Positions 46,810-55,984 are shown, counted from the first letter of the stretch. The stretch: 64,000 nt of DNA from JANNSX01 sp963741525 (GCA_963741525.1 CAVUIW010000009.1:147543-211542); one strand, 5' to 3'. A program made the numbers and translations. The notes: a model not told the origin generated them from the sequence alone.

Positions 46810-48000
46810 ATGCTTCGACGATCGATACTCATCGCGACGGTAGTTTCCCTTGTTGCAGCCGGAACAGCTCTGGCCGCTAAAGATTTCGAACCCTATCCCT
46901 ACGGCGCGCGCGGCGACCGCCACGATGTCGATGGTTGCGAAGCGCCCGGTTACATCGTTGGATTCGCCGTTAAATGGGGGGCCTGGTTCGACAAGATCGG
47001 AATCATCTGCTCCTTTGCCAATGAGACGGGAACCGCGCTCATCGGCGGCACAAAGATTATAGCCCTCCGCGGCGGAGATGGTGGTGGTCCACTCACCCAA
47101 TATACTTGCCCGGCAAATTCGATTGTGAAGCAGGCCTCAATATGGGCGAATGAAGCCGCCAAGCAGGTCGAAAGCATCGAATTAGACTGCACTTCGTTGG
47201 CGGGCGGTGGCGACATCCATATCAGAGTCGGCGGCGTCGCCGACGTTGATGGTAATCACGTCGATTGGCAAGATTGCCCAACTGGTGAGGCGGCCTGGGC
47301 GATGGACGTTAACTACGGCAACCATGTGAACGCCGTGGGAATACGGTGCAGACCCTACCAGAAACTCGCTCCTATCCCCAACGCACCCCCGCAAGGCTGC
47401 CTCATTGGTGGAGTTTTCCGCAACGATATCGAAGACGCGGACTGCAAAGAGGCGCAAAATACCGGCTGCATCCGCCATCTGCTCACGAAGAAGCAATATG
47501 AGAAGTGTCTGCGCGCGCAACCGCCACCGCCGCCGAGCACTGCACAAATCAATTCGTGTCAGGACTACGGAGACCGCATGTCGGCGAAAGTCACCGAGGC
47601 CGCGCAGCTCAATTGCGGCTTCCTGAATGGGCCGGGAGGGTGGAACAAGGATCGGCCTTACTTTGAGCAGCAGTGCCTGGAAGTTGTAACCGTGAGTACA
47701 AAGGGGATCATAAGTAATGAGCGAGCACTGGCTGGACTGTTAGACGAATGCAAGACGAGTGGCGGCGGCACGACAACGGGCGGCGGCGAGACTGCGACCA
47801 TGGTCAATGCTACGACGGTCTACAACCAGCCCGGTGGCAATGACGTCTGCTACACGCAGCCCGGCGATACCGGCAAGGTCCTTCAGAAACAAGATGGCGA
47901 ACCCCGTTGGGTGCTGTTGTCGGGCATCACTGGCGACTGCGGCGGCAAGAATGGCTGGGTTTGGCGGGGTGACGAGAACGAAGACGTCACGCTGAACTAG
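46810..48000 (+). CDS. Secreted beta-prism/Cys-rich/SH3 protein (gene D)
   Basis: 396 aa from ATG 46810 (AGGCAGGA upstream; ATG 46792 also possible). Signal peptide ends ALA. Residues about 25-190: three-fold beta-prism-like module (GYIVGFAVKWGAWFDKIGII, CPANSIVKQASIW, CPTGEAAWAMDVNYGNHVNA). Residues about 200-325: Cys-rich helical part including a CxxY segment (SCQDYGDRMSAKV, GGWNKDRPYFEQQC, ALAGLLDEC) that also occurs in the protease gene at 50017. A TTTGGG linker leads to an SH3-like C-terminus (about 331-396: TTVYNQPGGNDVCYTQPGD, KNGWVWRGDENEDVTLN). That C-terminus is identical to gene E's. Confidence 0.72.
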   Translation: MLRRSILIATVVSLVAAGTALAAKDFEPYPYGARGDRHDVDGCEAPGYIVGFAVKWGAWFDKIGIICSFANETGTALIGGTKIIALRGGDGGGPLTQYTCPANSIVKQASIWANEAAKQVESIELDCTSLAGGGDIHIRVGGVADVDGNHVDWQDCPTGEAAWAMDVNYGNHVNAVGIRCRPYQKLAPIPNAPPQGCLIGGVFRNDIEDADCKEAQNTGCIRHLLTKKQYEKCLRAQPPPPPSTAQINSCQDYGDRMSAKVTEAAQLNCGFLNGPGGWNKDRPYFEQQCLEVVTVSTKGIISNERALAGLLDECKTSGGGTTTGGGETATMVNATTVYNQPGGNDVCYTQPGDTGKVLQKQDGEPRWVLLSGITGDCGGKNGWVWRGDENEDVTLN

Positions 48001-48102
48001 AGCGGGCTCAGCTTGAGCGGACACAAGAACCCGCTCTAGTTTCTTGGTTTTGAGCACGTTCTTCCGGCGAACCGGTGTCCACTTCGCCTGAACGTGCTCT
48101 AG
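47999..48102 (+). repeat. Double-hairpin palindromic repeat, copy 1
   Basis: Two consecutive inverted repeats: AGAGCGGG ... CCCGCTCT, then GAGCACGTTC ... GAACGTGCTC. It starts at the stop of gene D and may act as its terminator. Copies at 49485-49588 and 62389-62491; a half copy at 1196-1255. Confidence 0.85.
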
Positions 48103-48301
48103 CGGCTGGGTGCGAATACTTGCCGGAGCATGCATGAATTGTATCAACCGACTGTTGGATCTCGCTGAAGTGGCGGCCGGGCTCATCGCGATCGAACAAG
48201 TGCCGCCCGCCCGCTTGCACCACGGCGAAGGCACTGTGACTTCGCACCACTCGTTCCTCCGCCGACCCAGGCCGAGCCACACTGAAAAGGGACATTCCGC
48301 C

Positions 48302-49486
48302 ATGAACAGTTTCAGACTGCTCGCCCTGTCGGCGATGCTTCTGATCGGCATCCCGGTTTCGGGACACGCGAAAACCGTGTTTCCGCCGTTTGGCGGTCAA
48401 GGCAACACCGAGACCCCTGCCATATGCGGGCAGGGCCAGTATGTTGTCGGGTTCGAGGGGCGCGTTGGTTCTTGGATCGACCAGCTGAAGCCGATCTGCG
48501 CCACGGTTTTGGCGGGTGGCAAGCGCGGCAACAACAACTACGACCGCGATGCGCTTGGCGGTAATGGCGGGTCGCCGTCGGAAGTGAATTGTCCGGATCA
48601 AGGGTTCGTGCATCAAATCCACGTCGGTGTGACTAAAAATGGTCAGATCGGCAGACTAGTCTTCAATTGCACTGGCATTCATGAAGGCCAAATATTCGGC
48701 GGCACGGGTTATAGTGTCAGCGGTAATCCAGATCGAGATTATCAAAGTCAAGCCTGCCCCTCGGGAGAGATTGCAACGGGCGTGAATGTGCGTTGGGGCA
48801 AGCACGTCAATGCCGTAGGCCTCATTTGCGACACGCTCGTAGTCCCGGCGGCGAGCCAACCTGCGCCGGAAATCAATCGCAGCGCCAACCCCACGGACTT
48901 CCAGGGCACTTGGAACACGACGGTCCGGCAGTCGCAATTCAAGCTCGTCTTGCGGGTCTCCGGCATGAGCGTGACCGGCGAGTACACCAACCCTGATCAC
49001 CCAGACTGGAGTGGAACCATCACCGGGCAGCTCAAGAAGTACGACGACAATTCCGACGGCTTTGTGAGACTGAACTACACCTGGGACTCATCGCAACTCG
49101 GTCAGAGCGGGGAAGGGTCGTGGGATGTCACGAATGATGGCAAGTTGATCGGCGGGTTTACGGTCAAGGAGCCGGGCAAGAAGGGTAAGTATTACAGATG
49201 GGCCGGCACGCGGGTGTCCCGCGAGGCGCCGGCTGGGACCCTTACCGGCGGCGGCACGACAACGGGCGGCGGCGAGACTGCGACCATGGTCAATGCTACG
49301 ACGGTCTACAACCAGCCCGGTGGCAATGACGTCTGCTACACGCAGCCCGGCGATACCGGCAAGGTCCTTCAGAAACAAGATGGCGAACCCCGTTGGGTGC
49401 TGTTGTCGGGCATCACTGGCGACTGCGGCGGCAAGAATGGCTGGGTTTGGCGGGGTGACGAGAACGAAGACGTCACGCTGAACTAG
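48302..49486 (+). CDS. Secreted beta-prism/barrel/SH3 protein (gene E)
   Basis: 394 aa. Signal peptide MNSFRLLALSAMLLIGIPVS-GHA; then beta-prism-like module (about 27-185: YVVGFEGRVGSWIDQLKPIC, GGNGGSPSEVNCPDQGFVHQ, CPSGEIATGVNVRWGKHVNA). A beta-barrel-like module follows (about 195-305: NPTDFQGTWNTTVRQSQFKL, LGQSGEGSWDV, YYRWAGTRVS) that matches gene B's. The SH3-like C-terminus (about 329-394) is identical to gene D's. It combines the front of D, the middle of B and the end of D, as expected from module exchange. Confidence 0.74.
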   Translation: MNSFRLLALSAMLLIGIPVSGHAKTVFPPFGGQGNTETPAICGQGQYVVGFEGRVGSWIDQLKPICATVLAGGKRGNNNYDRDALGGNGGSPSEVNCPDQGFVHQIHVGVTKNGQIGRLVFNCTGIHEGQIFGGTGYSVSGNPDRDYQSQACPSGEIATGVNVRWGKHVNAVGLICDTLVVPAASQPAPEINRSANPTDFQGTWNTTVRQSQFKLVLRVSGMSVTGEYTNPDHPDWSGTITGQLKKYDDNSDGFVRLNYTWDSSQLGQSGEGSWDVTNDGKLIGGFTVKEPGKKGKYYRWAGTRVSREAPAGTLTGGGTTTGGGETATMVNATTVYNQPGGNDVCYTQPGDTGKVLQKQDGEPRWVLLSGITGDCGGKNGWVWRGDENEDVTLN

Positions 49487-49588
49487 AGCGGGTTCAGCTT
49501 GAGCGGACACAAGAACCCGCTCTAGTTTTTTGGTTTTGAGCACGTTCTTCCGGCGAACCGGTGTCCACTTCGCCTGAACGTGCTCTAG
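49485..49588 (+). repeat. Double-hairpin palindromic repeat, copy 2
   Basis: Nearly identical to the copy at 47999-48102 (only a few differences, such as GGGTTC for GGGCTC) and in the same position after the stop of gene E, so it was duplicated together with the gene's 3' end. Confidence 0.85.
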
Positions 49589-49776
49589 CCGCTGGGTGCG
49601 AACTTGCCGGAACATGCATGAAGTGTATCAACCGACTGTTGGGTCTCGCTGGAGTGGCGGCCGGGGTCATCTCGATCGAACAAGTGCCGCCCGCCCGCTT
49701 GCACCAGGGTACCGTAGGTCTCTATTCGAAAGTGATGTTGGCACGACGGTCGTGCCATTGAAGGGGATGCACGTTC

Positions 49777-49992
49777 ATGCCGATGGGACGCGGCTTCAAT
49801 CTATGGGAGCTGTTCGAGCTCTGGAAACAGCTCAAGAAAATAGCCCCGATGTTTCGCCGGGTGCCTCCGCAAGGTCCGGCGGCTGGTGATGGATCGGAGC
49901 GTGGACCGCCGGGTCATGACGATCCACCCCGCGAATACCGATCGGACCAGCAGAACCGCGCGCGGCGCACGCCGGACAAGTTGAAAAGCTGA
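49777..49992 (+). CDS. Small hypothetical protein
   Basis: 71 codons; amphipathic start WELFELWKQLKKIAPMFRR, then a charged Pro/Gly/Arg-rich tail. GAAGGGG lies about 10 bases before the ATG and the stop is 24 bp before the protease gene. It has no signal peptide, unlike its neighbours. It could be a short real gene or chance. Confidence 0.35.
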   Translation: MPMGRGFNLWELFELWKQLKKIAPMFRRVPPQGPAAGDGSERGPPGHDDPPREYRSDQQNRARRTPDKLKS

Positions 49993-50016
49993 CAAGCGCA
50001 TTGGAGTACGACGGCC

Positions 50017-52143
50017 ATGCCGACCCGAGCAATATCCGCCCTAACCACGACCTTGCGCCTGCTGACCCTGGGCTTCCTTCTGATCGCCCCCTCGACGCTC
50101 GCCCACGCCGAGCGCATCGGCAAGGTCAGCCAGCCGCTGGTCGCCGGCACCGAAGTCCCGGCCCAGGAGCAGCAGGACAACGCGCTGGTCGGCATCAGCA
50201 CCGGCTGCAGCGGATCGATGCTCAACAATGAATGGGTGATCAGCGCCGCCCACTGCTTCCAGGACGACAACCGGATGCAGAACGTCGTCGCTTCGGACGT
50301 GACAGTGCGCACCGTCTGGAGCAAGCCGAAATCGAGGAAGGCCAAGGAGCTGTACATCCTCGGCAACGACATCGCCATCCTGCGGCTCGAGACGCCGATC
50401 CGCGAGCTCGCATTCGACTACAACATGCCCGTTTACACGGGCAATCTGACGGCGGGCCGCGCGATCCGGGTGTATGGCCGCGGCATCTACCAATTGGCGA
50501 CGGGCTCGGGTGACGCGGCCGTCGAGAGCCAGAGCGATGGTCAGTACCGGGCCGCCGACTTTCAGCTGAGCGGCGTTGACGGCAACGTCATGTCTTTCGG
50601 ACCCTCGCCCGGCGGCGCCATACCGGCCGGCGGTGACAGCGGCGGCCCTGCCTTCATCAACGCGGGCGGCCGCTCGTTCCTGGCCGGTATCGCGTCCGAA
50701 TGCCAGTATCGGAATGTCGACGATAGGCCGGATGACGAGGACGACCCGTGGAAATGGGTCAGCACCATCCCGTCTTGCAGCTACGGCAGGATCGCCAGCG
50801 TCTGGCCGGAAATACTGGCGCGCATCGGCTCGCCGGGCTGCCGCAAATACGCGTGGCGCGCGGTCGGCTCGCTCGAGTATGCCAAATCCGTCAACTGCGA
50901 TCCGACGACGATCAGTGGTCCGCGATGGAGCCCCGACTTCGATGCGCACCTCGAGTACTGCAAGAGCGTGCCAGCCGCCGATGCGAACGCCGAGGACAAG
51001 GAGCGCTTCCGGATCAGCCAGGAGTGCCGCATCGCCGCCGGCAAAAATTCGAAGGACAATGCCGCGCTGCAGGTCGCCCAGAACAACGATTCCTTCCTCC
51101 TGAGCGGCAACGGCTATGCCGAGAACACCCGCATCATCATCCGCGCGACCGACGCGGCCGGTGTCCAGAACAACGTCACGAAGAACAGATCGGATGCGGG
51201 CGGCAGCTTCGTGGCGAGCGTGAGCGCCGCCGAAGTCTGCACCGTGGCCGGGACGATCACCTTCACCGCCGAGGACCAGGACAATAAGCCCTCCGCGCCG
51301 GTGACCGCCAACTGTCCGCCGCCTGGCGCGGCCGGAGCAGGCGACGGCGGCTCGCCCATCGCGGCAAGCGCCGAGGCCTTCGCCGGCACCTGGAACATGC
51401 GGATGTCGAACGGCGTCGGCTATGTGCTGACCCTCGAGGTCAACGGCGACAAGGTCAACGGCACGTTCGTGTCACCGGGCAAGCCGAACCTCGACGGCAC
51501 CGTTGCAGGCTCGCTGCCCCGCAGCAAGAAAGGCCGCTTCGAGTACACCTTCAGTCAGCCGGGCACGGGCCTGGGCTCTTTCGGCGTCATGACCGTGCAT
51601 GAGGACGGCACCCTCAAGGGCACGCTCGACGAGGCGAGCGACGGCCAGAGCTACACCTGGACCGGCCAGCGCTCCGGCACCGCCTCCGCCGGGCAGGAAG
51701 ATGCCGGGGCAGGCGATCAAGCCGGTGAGCCTCCGCCGCAAGACGATATCGTGGGTGGTGGCGAGGCAGAGCCGCCGCCTCCGCAGGACGAGGGCGGCGC
51801 GACCGGTGAGGCTGAGCAACCGCAGGCGGCCGCCGGTTTTGCCGGCACCTGGGAGATGCGCAACCAGAGCGGCACGCAGTTCATCCTGACGCTGCGCGTT
51901 CGCGGCGACAGAGTGACCGGCACATTCCTCACGCCCGGCCGGCCGAAGAATTCCGGCAGGCTGTCAGGCCAAATCACCGGCGACGGCGAGATGGACTACA
52001 CCTTCGAGCAGCCGAGACTGCGTTTCCGTGGCCAAGGGCGGATGAGAGTTTCCGGCGACGAGATCGAAGGCCAATTCAACGTCGAGGGCCGTGGGGACGA
52101 CTTTTCCTGGAGCGGCGTTCGCACAGCCGGCGGGGAGCAGTGA
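50017..52143 (+). CDS. Secreted trypsin-like protease with beta-barrel modules (gene F)
   Basis: 708 aa. Signal peptide (1-31, LAHA). S1 serine protease about 40-270 with a complete triad: His79 (VISAAHC), Asp118 (GNDIAILRL), Ser208 (GGDSGGP). Residues about 275-340 form the CxxY Cys-rich module (CRKYAWRAVGSLEYAKSVNC, GPRWSPDFDAHLEYC). An Ig-like domain spans about 350-432. Two beta-barrel-like modules follow, about 450-550 (FAGTWNMRMSNGVGYVLTLE) and 610-705 (FAGTWEMRNQSGTQFILTLR), separated by a Pro/Glu-rich linker. The stop overlaps the next start (GTGA), so the protease and beta-helix protein are co-translated. Confidence 0.82.
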   Translation: MPTRAISALTTTLRLLTLGFLLIAPSTLAHAERIGKVSQPLVAGTEVPAQEQQDNALVGISTGCSGSMLNNEWVISAAHCFQDDNRMQNVVASDVTVRTVWSKPKSRKAKELYILGNDIAILRLETPIRELAFDYNMPVYTGNLTAGRAIRVYGRGIYQLATGSGDAAVESQSDGQYRAADFQLSGVDGNVMSFGPSPGGAIPAGGDSGGPAFINAGGRSFLAGIASECQYRNVDDRPDDEDDPWKWVSTIPSCSYGRIASVWPEILARIGSPGCRKYAWRAVGSLEYAKSVNCDPTTISGPRWSPDFDAHLEYCKSVPAADANAEDKERFRISQECRIAAGKNSKDNAALQVAQNNDSFLLSGNGYAENTRIIIRATDAAGVQNNVTKNRSDAGGSFVASVSAAEVCTVAGTITFTAEDQDNKPSAPVTANCPPPGAAGAGDGGSPIAASAEAFAGTWNMRMSNGVGYVLTLEVNGDKVNGTFVSPGKPNLDGTVAGSLPRSKKGRFEYTFSQPGTGLGSFGVMTVHEDGTLKGTLDEASDGQSYTWTGQRSGTASAGQEDAGAGDQAGEPPPQDDIVGGGEAEPPPPQDEGGATGEAEQPQAAAGFAGTWEMRNQSGTQFILTLRVRGDRVTGTFLTPGRPKNSGRLSGQITGDGEMDYTFEQPRLRFRGQGRMRVSGDEIEGQFNVEGRGDDFSWSGVRTAGGEQ

Positions 52144-54989
52144 GGTGCCAGTCGAATGGGCGAGCTTGGGTCGTGCTCGTCTTCATTGCGGCTGTCTCCG
52201 CCGTGCTGCCGGCAGCCGCGGATGGGCCAATGCCCGTCGCGATCGCCCGCGCCACCGCCATGCCGGACTGCAGCGTCTTCGTCGATGCCGCAAGCGCTGA
52301 CGAAGGCGGCGGCACAGTCGATCGCCCCTTCCGGTCGATCGCTGCAGCCCTCGCGGTAGCAACGCCGGGCGCCGTTATCTGTGTCGCCGAGGGCACCTAC
52401 GCCGAGGAGCTTCGCCCCGGCGACAAGCCCTTCGTGCTGGCGGGTGGCTTCAAGAGCGGCAGCGGGTTCACAATCCGCGACTCCTCCATGTATGTGAGCC
52501 GGGCTCAGGGGCTAGGCGGCTCCTTCATTCGCATCGCGGACCCAGCGCCCAAGGGCGACGCGCTCGTCGCCATCGACGGTTTCGAGATCACCGGTTACTC
52601 GCAAGCGATCGTGCGCGACTATTGGGAGCCGCAGCGCTTCGAGATCACCAACAACCTCATCCATGACAACACGTGCCTGGACCCATCGCTGGCCGGCGCG
52701 GGCTTCGCCCTCGTCAACGTGTCGGGGGCGATCCGGGGCAATGTCATCCGCAACAATTCGTGCGGGCGTGGCGGCGCTGGCTTCCTCAACGATCCCCTCA
52801 ATCAGAATCGGGTCGTGATCGAGGCCAACCGCATCGAGGGCAACTCCGGCACGGAGCCACAAAGCGCCCACGGTGGCGGACTCTACCTGTTCGGTAACAC
52901 GCTGGAGATCAGAGGCAACCTCTTCCTCGGCAACAGCGTGACCGGCTGGGGCGGCGGGCTATATGTCGGCGCCTATACCCCGGGCAATCAGCCGACCACG
53001 GCCTCCCTTTCCTCGAACATCTATCGCAGCAATCGCGCAGGTGACGCGGGCGGCGGCTTCTTCTGCGATGATGGCGCGACCTGCATCGCCTCGCACGAAA
53101 TCTACGACCGGAATTGCGGCGGCAACATCCTCCTTGATGGCGGTTCGGAGGGATCGGGGCCGACCGTCACGCGCTTCGATCACATCACCAATGTCGGCGC
53201 GCTCGATCTCGATTGCGGCGCGCCGGGGGCCGGCGTGATCATCGACAATTACGAGGTGCTGGCGCAGGATTCACATGCCTTCTCCAACTCGATCTTCTGG
53301 GGCAACGCTGCGAACGGCGACTTCGCCACGGCCTGCACCGCGCGCTGCGATGGGATGACGGTGACGGTCGACCGGTCACTGGTCGAGACGCAATACCAAG
53401 ACGGCAGCGTCGCGATCCTGTTCGGCCCGGACAACATCGCCCCCACCGACCCGCTCTTCTCCGCGCCCGCGAGTGGCGACTTCCGCCTCAAGCCGGGCAG
53501 TTCCGCGATCGGCCTCGGCGCCATGGCGGCCTCGGCGTCGAGCGGCACGCCTGACGTCGCGGATCAAGCAACCGAGGTCGCGCCGGTGATCACCACACAG
53601 GCTGGGTTAGAGCGGCTCGCGCCCGCCCTCGTGCGCGGCGAAGACTTCATGGGCTTTCCCGAAGCCTTCAATCGCTACTACACCGATACAGGGTGGACGC
53701 CCACGCGCACCGTTTATGTGAGCCCCGACGGCGGGGGCGACGGCACGGCGCGCGAGACACCCGCCTCCGCAGTAGATACGCTGGGTGCGGTTCAGCCTGG
53801 GACGATCGTGTACTTCACGAGCGGCAACTATCCGGGCGGGCTCGAACTCACCAAAGAAACGGGCGGCACCTACGATCAGCCCGTCGTCCTCTACGGCGAG
53901 CGCAACCCCGACGGCTCTCCCGCCGTCGTAATCGATTGCGCGGTGGGCAAGCGCCAGGCTTGCATCAATCTCGAGGGCGCGGACTACGTGGCGGTCGACG
54001 GCTTCGAGCTCGTCGGTGGAAAGCACGGCGTGCGATCGGTCGGCCTCGGCTACAAGGCGAGCGAGCATGCGAGGGGTGTTGGGGTGCTCAACTCGATCGG
54101 CCACGACCAGGACTTCGATCCCTTCTTCTCGGGCCAATCGGATTGGGCTGTCTGGGAGGGCAACACCGCCTATGGCGCGGGCAAGGGCGACGGCCACGGC
54201 CTCTACATCAGCAACGGCAGCGACTGGAACATCGTCAGGCAGAACGAAACCTACTCGAACCACTCGAGCGATTTTCAGATCAATGCCAGTCCCAACGAGA
54301 TGTGCCGCGATGAAGGCATCGCCCTCGATGACCCCCTGTGCGACGCCTATGCCGGCGAAGGCGAGGGTGGCCAGGGCGCGAGCGACTACTTCCTCGTCGA
54401 GGCCAACCATTTCCACGATGGCCTCGGCCCCGGCGCCAACTTCACGAGCGTTCGCCGCAGTCTCATCCGCAACAATATCTTCGGACCGCAGGCCCGGCAC
54501 AATGTGAGCTTCTGGCAGGAAACGGATAACCCGAAGCTCGGCTCGAGCGACAACCGCATCCTGCACAATCTGTTCATCACCACCGGCCGGCACGGCGTGC
54601 AGTTCACGGCGTACTCGACGCGAAATCACTTCATCAACAATGTGATCCTCGGCATCGCGATCGACGGCACGACAGTTTCCGCCAACCCGGAGGCACTCCT
54701 CTTGGAGGTCGACGACACGATCGGGGACAACGTCTACCGGGGAAACCTCTACGTTTCCGGCAGGCTCGAGGGGCGTGAGCCTAGCGCCGAGGAGATGGTG
54801 CGGGCGGACTTCTCGCCGGGTTGGTTTCAGCGCTTTCCGACCGCAATAAGCCACAACCCGGCCGACTTTGCGCCGACCGCCGAAGCGCCTTTCCTGGGGA
54901 TCGGGATCCTGTTGCCTGATGCACCAGCCGACAGGACCGGTGTCGCGCGCCGGGGACGCGCCGACCTCGGCCCGATCGGGGCGCCATAA
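52140..54989 (+). CDS. Secreted double beta-helix protein (gene G)
   Basis: 949 aa from GTG 52140 with a signal peptide (AWVVLVFIAAVSAVLPAAA). The first half has a DUF1565/pectate-lyase-like entry (CSVFVDAASADEGGGTVDRP, VICVAEGTYAEEL) and helix turns such as FEITNNLIHDN, IRGNVIRNNSCG and LEIRGNLFLGNS. The second half restarts (VYVSPDGGGDGTARETPASA, IVYFTSGNYPGG), with WEGNTAYGAGKG, NIVRQNETYSNHSS and SDNRILHNLFITTGRHGVQF. Two parallel right-handed beta-helices are therefore likely: a carbohydrate-acting enzyme or surface adhesin. I could not assign catalytic Asp/Lys residues. Translationally coupled to the protease. Confidence 0.8.
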   Translation: MRCQSNGRAWVVLVFIAAVSAVLPAAADGPMPVAIARATAMPDCSVFVDAASADEGGGTVDRPFRSIAAALAVATPGAVICVAEGTYAEELRPGDKPFVLAGGFKSGSGFTIRDSSMYVSRAQGLGGSFIRIADPAPKGDALVAIDGFEITGYSQAIVRDYWEPQRFEITNNLIHDNTCLDPSLAGAGFALVNVSGAIRGNVIRNNSCGRGGAGFLNDPLNQNRVVIEANRIEGNSGTEPQSAHGGGLYLFGNTLEIRGNLFLGNSVTGWGGGLYVGAYTPGNQPTTASLSSNIYRSNRAGDAGGGFFCDDGATCIASHEIYDRNCGGNILLDGGSEGSGPTVTRFDHITNVGALDLDCGAPGAGVIIDNYEVLAQDSHAFSNSIFWGNAANGDFATACTARCDGMTVTVDRSLVETQYQDGSVAILFGPDNIAPTDPLFSAPASGDFRLKPGSSAIGLGAMAASASSGTPDVADQATEVAPVITTQAGLERLAPALVRGEDFMGFPEAFNRYYTDTGWTPTRTVYVSPDGGGDGTARETPASAVDTLGAVQPGTIVYFTSGNYPGGLELTKETGGTYDQPVVLYGERNPDGSPAVVIDCAVGKRQACINLEGADYVAVDGFELVGGKHGVRSVGLGYKASEHARGVGVLNSIGHDQDFDPFFSGQSDWAVWEGNTAYGAGKGDGHGLYISNGSDWNIVRQNETYSNHSSDFQINASPNEMCRDEGIALDDPLCDAYAGEGEGGQGASDYFLVEANHFHDGLGPGANFTSVRRSLIRNNIFGPQARHNVSFWQETDNPKLGSSDNRILHNLFITTGRHGVQFTAYSTRNHFINNVILGIAIDGTTVSANPEALLLEVDDTIGDNVYRGNLYVSGRLEGREPSAEEMVRADFSPGWFQRFPTAISHNPADFAPTAEAPFLGIGILLPDAPADRTGVARRGRADLGPIGAP

Positions 54990-55359
54990 CGGGCGCAGCA
55001 GCCAAGTCTATGTTCCTGGTGGGCTGAACTCAGCAAACGACGATAACTCGAGTGTAACGGTGCATCAGAAAGCACGAGGCTGTTTGCTGGTCTTTCTATC
55101 CGCAAAGCTGACATCGCCCGTATCGCAATGAATGGCAACTTCGTGTGCAATGCGGACATTTATGGCTCCCCGGCTGACGGCGTCAGCGAGGTCGGCTGAG
55201 GGGCAGATTCGCCTGTCGCCCCAGATCGGTGATTGTCTGGAACCGGCATCAGAAAGCGGTCGTGACGCAATGCGATCACGCATGCGCAGGTCTGTCGCAA
55301 TCAGAACACCGCTCAATGCAAGCGCGACTTCGGCTTTCTCTGCGTAAACGCTGCCTCGC
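54990..55359. other. Gap between beta-helix gene and IS66 remnant
   Basis: 370 bp without a convincing gene. The base composition is lower in GC than the surroundings (for example about 55016-55140), compatible with eroded or transferred DNA. Confidence 0.4.
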
Positions 55360-55810
55360 TCACACGTTGACGGGGTTCGGCGCGGCTTTGGTGTGGGCCC
55401 AGTGCATGAGCTCGTCGATGCGGGAAGATGGCCAGCGGTTGACGAGCTTGGTCAGCGTATCGGTGAGGCAGGCGTGTGAGTTGATGCCGTTGAGCTTCGC
55501 AGCCTCGATCAGCGAGGTGATGGCGACCCAGTTTTGCGTGCCTTCGTCGCTACCGGCGAAGAGGGCGCTTTTTTCCGGCTCAATGCAATTGGTCTCATCG
55601 AACACTCGACCGTGTTCGAGTCCAGCTCGACGCGGCCATCGTCGAGGAACCGGCAGAGCCCTGCCCAGTGATTGAGGCCGTAGCGGATTTCCTTGGCGAG
55701 CGTCGATCCTTTCGAGAGGCGAGCGAGCTGCTGCCTGAGCCAGGCTTCGAGCGCTTCGACGAGTGGTTTCGTCCGCGCTTGCCGGATGATCCGGCGCTAT
55801 TTGTCCCGAA
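55360..55810 (-). pseudogene. IS66 transposase remnant (C-terminal part)
   Basis: Minus-strand frames read EPEKSALFAGSDEGTQNWVA, ITSLIEAAKLNGINSHACLT, DTLTKLVNRWPSSRIDELM, the usual C-terminus of IS66 TnpC. Further upstream, in other frames, the RLSKGSTLAKEIRYGLNHWA-like and FLDDGR parts follow. No intact transposase, TnpA or TnpB is present, so this is a fragment truncated towards the IS1182 element. Confidence 0.8.
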
Positions 55811-55984
55811 AAACTAAGCGTATCAAACCCGACCGAAAAACCCCTGACCACATCCAAGCTCGTTTCGTCGACAGCGGTGAGGCCGGCCAAGCCCCGGAGG
55901 GGCTGTCGACTTTAGCCGCGGTTGAGCGCAGAGGCTGGGCAAGTATTCGTTTCCCTGCGGCGCGAACAGTGCGATTCCGCCGGG

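Noticed and set aside
49621..49761. Short frame MKCINRLLGLAGVAAGV
   Set aside because: It lies in the duplicated flank, differs between copies in frame and length, and has no independent support.
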